A stretch of 64,000 nucleotides of DNA. Origin: Arthrobacter sp. Leaf137. Lineage in GTDB: Bacteria > Actinomycetota > Actinomycetes > Actinomycetales > Micrococcaceae. Within the stretch, counting starts at the first letter, position 1. Every line of letters starts with the position of its first letter. A program made the translations under genes and the position numbers. This document shows positions 58,044-64,000 of this stretch, one piece after another. The notes beneath the pieces are model-generated. The model worked only from the letters and a program-made list of their open reading frames with translations, was not told the DNA's origin and made no database searches. The stretch lies in assembly GCF_001423525.1 (NCBI RefSeq), contig NZ_LMOI01000002.1, positions 89,110 through 153,109 on the forward strand, written 5' to 3'.

Positions 58044-58103
58044 TTAGCGGGAGCGGCCCGCATTCGCTGTGACGAAACAGCTAATGCAGGCCGCTCCCGC
58101 TAA
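58044..58103. terminator. long hairpin between convergent genes
   Basis: TTAGCGGGAGCGGCC (58044-58058) pairs exactly with 58089-58103. Inside it GCATT/AATGC and CTGT/ACAG also pair, giving about 24 bp in 60 bases with small gaps. No T run follows. It could end both convergent transcripts or be a dispersed palindromic repeat. Confidence 0.55.
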
Positions 58104-58163
58104 ACGGGCATTCTTGTGGCCGGGCACCGGCAGGGCCCACGGGAGGGTGGTGGCCCAGCCGGG

Positions 58164-58856
58164 CTAGGCGTAGACGCGCTCCAGGAACCCGCTCCAGGCC
58201 TTGGCCGTGGTCTCCGAATCGCCGGCGCCACTGAAATCGTGCACCGTCATGCCCACGGGGGCGCCCCAGGCGTTGCGGCCGAAGAACCGGTAGAGGGCAT
58301 CCGCCGTGCGCAGGCCGAGGAAGTGCTCGTTGGAGAAGTCCACCTCGCCCGCGAGCCGGCCCACGCCGTCGAGCTCGACATCCACGGGGCTGCCCTGCAC
58401 CGCCGACTCAACGCCCAGCGCCCGGCGGAGCCGTGCAAAGCCGTCCGGCACCTGGGAGCCGGCGGGCCCCTGGATGTCCGTGAACACCACAGGTTTGCCG
58501 TCGAAGTGCTGGAGGTACTGGCCCAGGGTGTGCAGGTAGAACTCCGTGTGGCGGCTGGCGCCGTCGTACTGCTCGTCCCAGTTGTCCGCGAAGATCCCGC
58601 TATGGACATAGTGCAGGCGCGCCCGGCCGCCGTCCAGCGGTTCCAGGACGTGCTCGAGCTGGTTGAACCAGCCGTCCGGCCCATCCATCCGGGACACCAG
58701 GTGCGCGGGGTACTCCTCCACCGTTTTCACGGCAGGCCACTGGTCCGTGGGGAACATCCAGGCGGGAGTCCCTGCGGTGACAGCCTCCCAGACCCGCTCC
58801 GGGGTACCGGGAAGCTCGGTGTCGTAGACGATTTCGAAGTTGCGGTTGTCAGTCAT
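58164..58856 (-). CDS. SRPBCC (AHSA1-like) domain protein
   Basis: This 230-aa protein begins with an SRPBCC/AHSA1 domain (FEIVYDTELPGTPERVWEAVTAGTPAWMFPT...), including the family WxAxTxPxxxxxW-like opening. A second START-like half follows (GVESAVQGSPVDVELDGVGRLAGEVDF). The family binds hydrophobic ligands. ATG 58856 overlaps the ArsR-type regulator gene by 8 bases, a common pairing. A frame extension to 59078 lies inside the regulator gene and is not coding. Confidence 0.82.
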   Translation of the reverse strand: MTDNRNFEIVYDTELPGTPERVWEAVTAGTPAWMFPTDQWPAVKTVEEYPAHLVSRMDGPDGWFNQLEHVLEPLDGGRARLHYVHSGIFADNWDEQYDGASRHTEFYLHTLGQYLQHFDGKPVVFTDIQGPAGSQVPDGFARLRRALGVESAVQGSPVDVELDGVGRLAGEVDFSNEHFLGLRTADALYRFFGRNAWGAPVGMTVHDFSGAGDSETTAKAWSGFLERVYA

Positions 58857-59481
58857 GGCCTTGCTCCTTGGGTGCGGGTTCGCGTGAACTTTCGGGGGAC
58901 GGCTTGAGGACGGGATGCAGTGCCACCACCAGGCGGTGGCGCCGTCCGCGGGAGGAGGTACCGGCGTCATGGTACTTATCCACCAGCTGCGTGACGGCGA
59001 CGCCCAGCTCCTCGGCGAAGGCGGCACGCTCCGCCGCTGTGCGGAAGGTGATCTCGCCGTCGATGGCAAAGGTGGCAAGCTTTTGCCGGGCCGTCGCGGC
59101 TCCGGCGATCAGCTTCCCCACCTCCTGGACCATCCGGCCCGCGAGCGCCAGGAGCCAGAACGCCGAGAACCTGTCGGCAAAGCGCCACGGATCAGGCGAC
59201 ACGGAAGCCAGGGCCGCGGGTGAGATCAGGTAGGAGGCCGCCGTGGCCTGGAGGACACGCTCGGTGACGTTGCCCTTGCGCCGTTCCTCCACCAGTTCCA
59301 CCAAACCGTGCCGCTCCAGCGATTTGAGGTGGTAGTTCACCTTCTGCCGCGGCAGCCCCACCCGGACCGCCAGCTGGGTGGCGGAGGCGGGCTCCGCCAG
59401 TTCGCGGAGGATGGTGGAGCGGATGGGGTCCAGCGAGGCTTCGGCCGCCGCGGGGTCCTCGATTACTGCAATGTCCAACAT
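58849..59481 (-). CDS. ArsR-type winged-helix transcriptional regulator
   Basis: This 210-aa regulator has an HTH at residues 18-75 (LDPIRSTILRELAEPASATQLAVRVGLPRQKVNYHLKSLERHGLVELVEERRKGN). The C-terminal part of about 130 residues is longer than a classic ArsR and is probably a ligand or dimer domain. The ArsR-SRPBCC operon order is common. ATG 59481 lies close to a predicted promoter whose inverted repeat (ACCGACGA/TCGTCGGT) may be its own operator. Confidence 0.83.
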   Translation of the reverse strand: MLDIAVIEDPAAAEASLDPIRSTILRELAEPASATQLAVRVGLPRQKVNYHLKSLERHGLVELVEERRKGNVTERVLQATAASYLISPAALASVSPDPWRFADRFSAFWLLALAGRMVQEVGKLIAGAATARQKLATFAIDGEITFRTAAERAAFAEELGVAVTQLVDKYHDAGTSSRGRRHRLVVALHPVLKPSPESSREPAPKEQGHD

Positions 59482-59488
59482 GGATTAA

Positions 59489-59543
59489 GTGTGCCAACCG
59501 ACGACTTTTTTTGTCAAGAACTTTTTTATCGTCGGTAGCACAC
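59489..59543. promoter_or_regulatory. divergent inverted repeat, probable ArsR-type operator
   Basis: ACCGACGA (59497-59504) and TCGTCGGT (59529-59536) form an 8-bp inverted repeat. Outer arms GTGTGC (59489-59494) and GCACAC (59538-59543) extend it. The core is T-rich. On the minus strand a TTGACA lies inside it; CACACT is a weak -10 after 18 bases. Confidence 0.6.
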
Positions 59544-59566
59544 GCGGTCCGCCGAAAGTGCCCCGG

Positions 59567-59572
59567 TAGAAT
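59567..59572 (+). promoter_or_regulatory. -10 box of the RluA-type gene (leaderless)
   Basis: TAGAAT ends 6 bases before GTG 59579 and 9 before ATG 59582. The flanking CCCCGGTAGAAT recurs before the 45313 gene. The mRNA would start at or near the first codon. Confidence 0.5.
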
Positions 59573-59578
59573 GGACCG

Positions 59579-60601
59579 GTGATGCAATCCCCCCTGCCCG
59601 TGCGCGACGGCGTCAACGCCACCCGTTTGCGGCTCCCCGAAGAGGGCCCGTGGGACACCGCCATGGACTACATGATGCACCGCTGGGGCCACATCGATCC
59701 GCAGGGCATCGAGGACAGGTTCGACGCCGGCGAGATCGTGGGCGAGGGCGGCGTACCCCTGAGCCGGAACACCAGGCTCGAAGACCACACCTTCATCTGG
59801 TACTACCGCACGCTTCCCCCGGAAACCCGGATTCCCGTGGACCTGAGCATCCTGCACCAGGACGAACACCTGCTGGTGGTCGACAAGCCACACTTCCTGC
59901 CCACCACCCCCGGCGGTACCTACATCCAGGAATCAGCCCTGGTGCGGCTGCGGAACCAGCTGGACCTGCCGGACCTGATCCCCATGCACCGGCTGGACCG
60001 CATGACCGCCGGCGTCCTTCTGTTCTCCACCAACCCGCAGACGCGCGGCAAGTACCAAGTGCTGTTCGAGAAGCGCCAGGTGCAGAAGGAGTACGAGTGC
60101 GTTTCGGCCGCTCACCCCGCGCCGGGCCACCCCGCCGTCGACTTCCCCGTGGTGGTCCGCAACCGGATGACCAAGTCCCGCAGCTACCTGCTGGCCGAGG
60201 TGGTAGAGGGCGAGCCGAACGCGGAGACGCGGATTGAACAGCTGGAAATGCTCGACGGCGGCGCCTCCGCGGGTGCCGACGGCAGCATGGCGGCGGTGCC
60301 GGGCAGCGCCACCCGCCTCGCCAGGTACCGCCTGGAACCGCACACGGGCAAGACCCACCAGCTGCGCGTCCACATGGCCTCACTGGGACTCGGAATCGTC
60401 AATGACGCCTTCTATCCAGAGCTCCTGGACAAGGCCCCGGATGACTACGGCAAGCCCCTGCAGCTGCTGGCCCGCGGCATCCGGTTCGTGGATCCGATCT
60501 CGGGCAGTCCGGTGGAATACCGGAGCAGCCTTCAGCTCAGCGAAACGGTCCGCCCGCGTTCGCGGACGGCGCCGGAAAACTTCGGGAATCCTGCGGCCTG
60601 A
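59579..60601 (+). CDS. RluA-family 23S/other RNA pseudouridine synthase
   Basis: This 340-aa enzyme (339 if ATG 59582 is used) has the RluA catalytic motif HRLDRMTAGVLLF, with its Asp nucleophile near residue 141. Also present are VVDKPHFLPTTPGG and HTGKTHQLRVHMASLGLGIVND. It converts specific uridines in RNA to pseudouridine; the target is not known. The N-terminal part is S4-like in position (YMMHRWGHIDPQGIEDRFDAGEI). It is divergent from the ArsR gene and followed by a DedA gene 40 bases later. Confidence 0.9.
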   Translation: MMQSPLPVRDGVNATRLRLPEEGPWDTAMDYMMHRWGHIDPQGIEDRFDAGEIVGEGGVPLSRNTRLEDHTFIWYYRTLPPETRIPVDLSILHQDEHLLVVDKPHFLPTTPGGTYIQESALVRLRNQLDLPDLIPMHRLDRMTAGVLLFSTNPQTRGKYQVLFEKRQVQKEYECVSAAHPAPGHPAVDFPVVVRNRMTKSRSYLLAEVVEGEPNAETRIEQLEMLDGGASAGADGSMAAVPGSATRLARYRLEPHTGKTHQLRVHMASLGLGIVNDAFYPELLDKAPDDYGKPLQLLARGIRFVDPISGSPVEYRSSLQLSETVRPRSRTAPENFGNPAA

Positions 60602-60641
60602 CCCCGGCAGCCCGGCCGCGAAAGTGCGGTACCTTGTGGCA

Positions 60642-61259
60642 ATGGACTTCGGGAGCGCTGACAGCTGGGGGGAGGCGATCTATTTCTGGATCATCCCCGT
60701 GGTCCTTGGCGATGCCATCTTTCCGCCCATCCCGTCCGAAATGGTCGTCATCACCGGCGGCGCTCTGTCTGCTGACGGCAGGGCCAACATCTTCCTGGTG
60801 CTCGCCCTCGCCGCCGTTGCATCGTGGACAGGCGACATCGTGGTGTTCCAGCTGTTCCGCCGCCGCCTCAGCCATGTCCTGGACCGCTGGAAATGGGGCC
60901 GGCGGGTGCATCAGGGCATCCACGTCGCCCTTGCGAAGGCCGGCAGGTCCTCCACCTACGGGGCCATCATCGGCGCCAGGTTCATTCCGGGCGGGCGGCT
61001 TGCCACCTCTGCGGCCGCCGGCATTGCCAATGTTTCGGTCCGGGGATTCAGCCTGTGCGCGGGCCTCGGGGCGGTGCTGTGGGCCTGCTGGTTAGTGGGG
61101 CTCGGCTACTTCACCGGCTCGGCAACGAAGCTGCCGTTCTGGGCGAGTTCCCTCATTGGCGTGGTGCTCGGCCTGGTGGTGGGCGCCGTCGTCGGAATTA
61201 TCGTGACCCGCCGCCGCGGCAACCGCTCCCCCGTGGAGGAGCCCGGCCCGCTGGGCTGA
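60642..61259 (+). CDS. DedA family membrane protein
   Basis: This 205-aa protein has about five hydrophobic segments. DedA features are PPIPSEMVVITGGAL, the cytoplasmic GARFIPGGRLATSAAAGIANV (the family G-x-RFIPGxR motif) and GLGAVLWACWLVGLGYFTG. DedA proteins are probable lipid scramblases or undecaprenyl-phosphate transporters. The start is ATG 60642; a GTG lies 6 bases earlier. An upstream extension to 60234 overlaps the RluA-type gene out of frame and is not coding. Confidence 0.85.
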   Translation: MDFGSADSWGEAIYFWIIPVVLGDAIFPPIPSEMVVITGGALSADGRANIFLVLALAAVASWTGDIVVFQLFRRRLSHVLDRWKWGRRVHQGIHVALAKAGRSSTYGAIIGARFIPGGRLATSAAAGIANVSVRGFSLCAGLGAVLWACWLVGLGYFTGSATKLPFWASSLIGVVLGLVVGAVVGIIVTRRRGNRSPVEEPGPLG

Positions 61260-61297
61260 ACCGGGGCTGGCATTCTGCCGGCTCCAGCCGCACAGCT

Positions 61298-61603
61298 TCA
61301 GACGGGCAGCCACTTGCCCCGGCTGCGCCGCAGCACGCTCAGGGAACCTGTCAGCGCAACGCGTTCGACGGCGTCGCGCATCATGGCTGCCGATTCCACC
61401 GCCTGCCGGTTCTCGCCGCTGTATTCCGTCGCCTCCACCAGGAAGCGCAGGTTGAGCAGCGGCACCCCGCCGGCAATCTGCAGCTGGTGCGACTCGACGT
61501 GGTGGCGGGTTCCCAGTGCCTCGACGGCGGCGTCCATCACGGATTCGGGGGCGTTGCCCGGCCGGAGCCCGGTGATCTTCAAGCGGGTCTGGAACGAAGG
61601 CAT
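61298..61603 (-). CDS. conserved hypothetical protein
   Basis: This 101-aa protein (111 aa if it starts at ATG 61633) is not recognised by me. It contains FQTRLKITGLRPGNAPESVMDAAVEALGTRHHVESHQLQ and LNLRFLVEATEY and ends in a Arg/Ser-rich helix. Its alpha-beta pattern resembles a small ferredoxin-like fold. The shorter start ATG 61603 has AAGG nearby. It lies 125 bases downstream of the ppc stop, beyond the terminator, and is convergent with DedA. Confidence 0.55.
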   Translation of the reverse strand: MPSFQTRLKITGLRPGNAPESVMDAAVEALGTRHHVESHQLQIAGGVPLLNLRFLVEATEYSGENRQAVESAAMMRDAVERVALTGSLSVLRRSRGKWLPV

Positions 61604-61652
61604 GCCTTCAACCTTATCGAAACGCGCGCTCATATCCCGGCCTTAAAACCCA

Positions 61653-61691
61653 AACCCCCGCTCACTCTTCTGAAGAGAGTGAGCGGGGGTT
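61653..61691 (-). terminator. intrinsic terminator of ppc
   Basis: A perfect 16-bp stem (AACCCCCGCTCACTCT at 61653-61668 with its complement at 61676-61691) has a 7-base loop. On the minus strand it is followed by TGGGTTTT. It lies 36 bases after the ppc stop. Confidence 0.88.
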
Positions 61692-61727
61692 CCGGAGATA
61701 GGCACCACAAGTGAGCGCGCGTGTGGG

Positions 61728-64000
61728 TTAGCCGGTGTTGCGGAGCCCGGCTGCCACACCGTTCACGGTGATGAGCATGGCCCGCTGGAGGCGTTCGTCG
61801 ATCTCGCCGTTGCTCATGCCCTCGCCGGCTTCCGCACGGACACGGCGGAGCAGTTCCACCTGGAGGTAGCTGATGGGATCCAGGTACTGGTCGCGGACCT
61901 CGAGGGAGCGCTTGAGCGTGGGCTGGGCGTCCAGGAGCACGTGCTCGCCGGTAAGGTTCTGCACCTCGGCCACCGTGAGTTCGTATTCTTCACGGATGGC
62001 ACGGAAAATGTGGTGCAGCTCTTTGGGGACGAGGGTGTCCACGTAGTAGCCGGCGATATCCAGGTCCGTCTTGGCGAGCGTCATCTCCACGTTGGAGAGC
62101 ACGGAGCGGAAGAAGTGCCACTGCCCGATCATCTCCACCAGCTGCTCCGAGTTACCGGCTTCGCGGGCGGCTTTGAGGCCTGACCCCACGCCGAACCAGC
62201 CCGGGACGATCTGCCGGGACTGGGTCCAGCCGAAGACCCACGGGATGGCGCGCAGCCCGCCAAGGCCCGCACCGGAATCGGGGCGCTTGGACGGTCGGGA
62301 GCCGATGTTCAGCGAGCCGAGCTGCTCCACCGGGGTGGACGCCATGAAGTACGCCGGCAGGTCCGGGTGGTCGATCAGGCTGCGGTACCGCTCGAAGGCG
62401 GCGTCGGAAATGGTTTCCATTACGTGCGCGTAGCGTTCGCGCTGGTCGTCGGAGGTCCGGGGGTCGCGGTGCAGCGCCGAGCCCTGGAGCACGGCGGCCA
62501 GCGAAAGCTCCAGGTTTTCGCGGGCAAGCTCAGGCAGCGAGTACTTGTCGGAGATGACCTCGCCCTGCTCGGTGAACTTGATTTCGCCTTCCAGGACGCC
62601 GTTGGGCTGGGCCAGGATGGCATCGTAGGTGGGCCCGCCGCCGCGCCCTACGGATCCGCCGCGGCCGTGGAACAGGCGGACGCGGACGCCGTGCTTTGCG
62701 GCGATGTCACGCAGCTTGCGCTGGGTCTTGTGGATTTCCCACTGGCTGGTCATCACGCCGGATTCCTTGTTGGAGTCCGAGTAGCCCAGCATGACTTCCT
62801 GGACGTCCCCGCGCAGCCGCACCAGTTCGCGGTAGGAGGGGTCGGAGAGGAGCTGGTCGATGATCTCGGCGGAGGCGCGGAGTTCCTCCACGGTTTCCAG
62901 CAGCGGAGCGAAGCCCAGCTTGGCGTAGGGCTTCTCGCCGAAGAGGTTGACCAGGCCGGCCTCGCGGGCAATGACGGCGGCGGCCAGGACGTCATCCGCG
63001 CCGCGGGTCATGGAGATGATGTAGGTCTCGATGACGTCCGGGCCGTACATGCGCAGGGCCCGGCGGATCTCCCGGAAGACGTCGTACGTGCCGTCAGCGG
63101 CGCCGTCGAGCTTGATCGGGTGGCCGGACAGCGGGCGGCGGGAAGCGAGCTCGGAACCCAGCACCTCGAAGCGTTCCTTGCGGCTCAGTTCGGCGTAGTG
63201 CAGCCCGGGGCCGCCGATGCGGTCCATGAGCTGCCCGACGGCATCGTGGTGGTGGTCAGCGTGCTCACGGATGTCGAGGGTGGCCAGGTGCAGGCCGAAG
63301 GACGCGATGGCGCGGCGGACCCGGGCCAGGGCGCCGTCTGCAGCCAGCGACGCCGAGTGGTTGCGGAGCGACAGCTCCAGCAGGTCGAGGTCTGCCAGGA
63401 GCTCGTCCGTGCTGCTGTAGTCGCGGCCGTGCTCGTGGTTCGAGTTCGCTACGACGCGCTTGCCGGTGTTGATCAGCTTGGCCTTGATGCAGGTCAGCTT
63501 CAGCCGGTAGGGCTCCTGGGCATTCAGTTCCAGGACACGCTTGTCCAGGCCGGGCAGCTTCTTCAGGTCGGCGTCAATGGAGTCCAGCAGCACCTGGTCC
63601 GCGCCGGCGAGCGCCGTGGAATTGGAGAGGATGGAGATCAGCTCATCGATCATGCCGATGCTGATGCGGATGGCGTTCTGGTTCTGGATCTGGAGGATCT
63701 CGCGGGTTACAGCTGCCGTCACGTTGGGGTTGCCGTCACGGTCACCGCCGATCCAGGAGCCGAACTTCACCGGCGCGTCCTGCGCGGCCAGGGTAACGCC
63801 GTGCTCGCTGAGGAGTTCGGACAGCTCGGACAGCATTTCAGGCATGGCGTCGGTGAGGATGCCGCCCAGGTAGTAGATGGCGTTCCGGGCCTCGTCCACG
63901 GGTGTGGGCCGGACCTGCCGGAGTTCGTCGGTCTGCCACATCTGGTCGATGATTTCGGCCAGCTGGCGGTCCTGGCGGCGGCGCGCAGTGGTGCCCTCGG
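61728..64000 (-). CDS. ppc: phosphoenolpyruvate carboxylase (5' end outside window)
   Basis: The frame runs from the stop TAG-side at 61728 to the right edge (757 residues visible), with no start needed inside. It makes oxaloacetate from PEP and bicarbonate. Family motifs are [40 protein letters not shown], and [11 protein letters not shown], with the conserved C-terminal NTG. The N-terminal catalytic-His region lies beyond the edge. A full enzyme is about 930 aa, so about 180 residues are missing. Internal ATG 63941 is not the start because the frame stays open upstream with [16 protein letters not shown] PPC sequence. Confidence 0.95.
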   Translation of the reverse strand, partial: EGTTARRRQDRQLAEIIDQMWQTDELRQVRPTPVDEARNAIYYLGGILTDAMPEMLSELSELLSEHGVTLAAQDAPVKFGSWIGGDRDGNPNVTAAVTREILQIQNQNAIRISIGMIDELISILSNSTALAGADQVLLDSIDADLKKLPGLDKRVLELNAQEPYRLKLTCIKAKLINTGKRVVANSNHEHGRDYSSTDELLADLDLLELSLRNHSASLAADGALARVRRAIASFGLHLATLDIREHADHHHDAVGQLMDRIGGPGLHYAELSRKERFEVLGSELASRRPLSGHPIKLDGAADGTYDVFREIRRALRMYGPDVIETYIISMTRGADDVLAAAVIAREAGLVNLFGEKPYAKLGFAPLLETVEELRASAEIIDQLLSDPSYRELVRLRGDVQEVMLGYSDSNKESGVMTSQWEIHKTQRKLRDIAAKHGVRVRLFHGRGGSVGRGGGPTYDAILAQPNGVLEGEIKFTEQGEVISDKYSLPELARENLELSLAAVLQGSALHRDPRTSDDQRERYAHVMETISDAAFERYRSLIDHPDLPAYFMASTPVEQLGSLNIGSRPSKRPDSGAGLGGLRAIPWVFGWTQSRQIVPGWFGVGSGLKAAREAGNSEQLVEMIGQWHFFRSVLSNVEMTLAKTDLDIAGYYVDTLVPKELHHIFRAIREEYELTVAEVQNLTGEHVLLDAQPTLKRSLEVRDQYLDPISYLQVELLRRVRAEAGEGMSNGEIDERLQRAMLITVNGVAAGLRNTG

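Noticed and set aside
1..64000. CRISPR array, insertion sequence, prophage or integron
   Set aside because: No direct-repeat array, transposase, integrase or terminal inverted repeats were found. The DUF222/HNH protein beside tRNA-Ser is suggestive of mobility only in a general way, and no attachment-site duplication is visible.

Overview
The window is high-G+C DNA with dense operons of 4- and 8-base gene overlaps, many GTG starts and several probable leaderless genes. It carries a mycothiol-type maleylpyruvate isomerase, a DUF222/HNH protein, an Lhr-Nei2 pair and an actinobacterial-type fused permease/ATPase. Together these point to an actinobacterium of the Micrococcaceae, most like Arthrobacter, Pseudarthrobacter or Paenarthrobacter. 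This is inferred from gene content and style; no database search was possible. I see no insertion sequence, phage, CRISPR array or rRNA.

Layout. (1) 1-1.5 kb: the 5' part of a DUF222/HNH endonuclease gene, then tRNA-Ser(CGA) with a terminator. (2) 1.6-21.7 kb: a hexuronate and glycoside regulon. It holds uronate isomerase (uxaC), fructuronate reductase (uxuB), D-mannonate dehydratase (manD), a GPH-family transporter, a gluconokinase/GH3 fusion protein, and a Dpp/Opp-type ABC importer. Two separate pairs of Gfo/Idh/MocA dehydrogenase and TIM-barrel isomerase flank the importer, and two LacI-family regulators are present. Four near-identical palindromes (core TGRCAACCGGTTGYCA or a variant) lie over predicted -35 boxes of four promoter regions, so the block is probably one regulon. 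(3) 21.8-35.8 kb: an operon running leftwards with two phosphotriesterase-like proteins (one lacking nearly all metal ligands), an FAD monooxygenase, an HSL-type esterase, an MBL-fold hydrolase, a CocE-type hydrolase, a MarR regulator and an MFS exporter. Divergent from it are an MFS transporter, a P450, a 3Fe-4S ferredoxin and a ferredoxin reductase, followed by a TetR regulator. A large inverted repeat carries both divergent -35 boxes. The region looks like a catabolic island for an ester, lactone or ether of an aromatic or heterocyclic compound; the substrate is unknown.

(4) 36.8-43.1 kb: a gentisate island with a 3-hydroxybenzoate 6-hydroxylase-like flavoprotein, an AAHS transporter, an IclR regulator, gentisate 1,2-dioxygenase, a fumarylpyruvate-hydrolase-like enzyme and maleylpyruvate isomerase. 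Two copies of ATTCTG-N5-CAGAAT mark the probable IclR operators; one covers the iclR start codon. Any phenolic acid released by the P450 next door could feed this pathway, but that link is inference. (5) 43.1-49.8 kb: small stress or metal-type genes (GYD protein, an unknown 115-aa protein, a nitronate-monooxygenase-like enzyme, a membrane protein with YcnI, a DUF4232 lipoprotein, DUF4383) and a Rieske-tailed FAD oxidoreductase.

(6) 49.8-64 kb: housekeeping-like genes. These are the helicase Lhr overlapping nei2, yczE divergent from its MocR regulator, an ArsR regulator with an SRPBCC protein, an RluA-type pseudouridine synthase, a DedA protein, a small unknown protein, and phosphoenolpyruvate carboxylase cut by the right edge. 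No gene-free stretch exceeds 300 bases. The larger gaps (48040-48219, 43912-44091, 30652-30852, 20449-20652, 58009-58163) hold the promoters, operators and hairpins listed, except 43912-44091, where I see only the RBS of the next gene.
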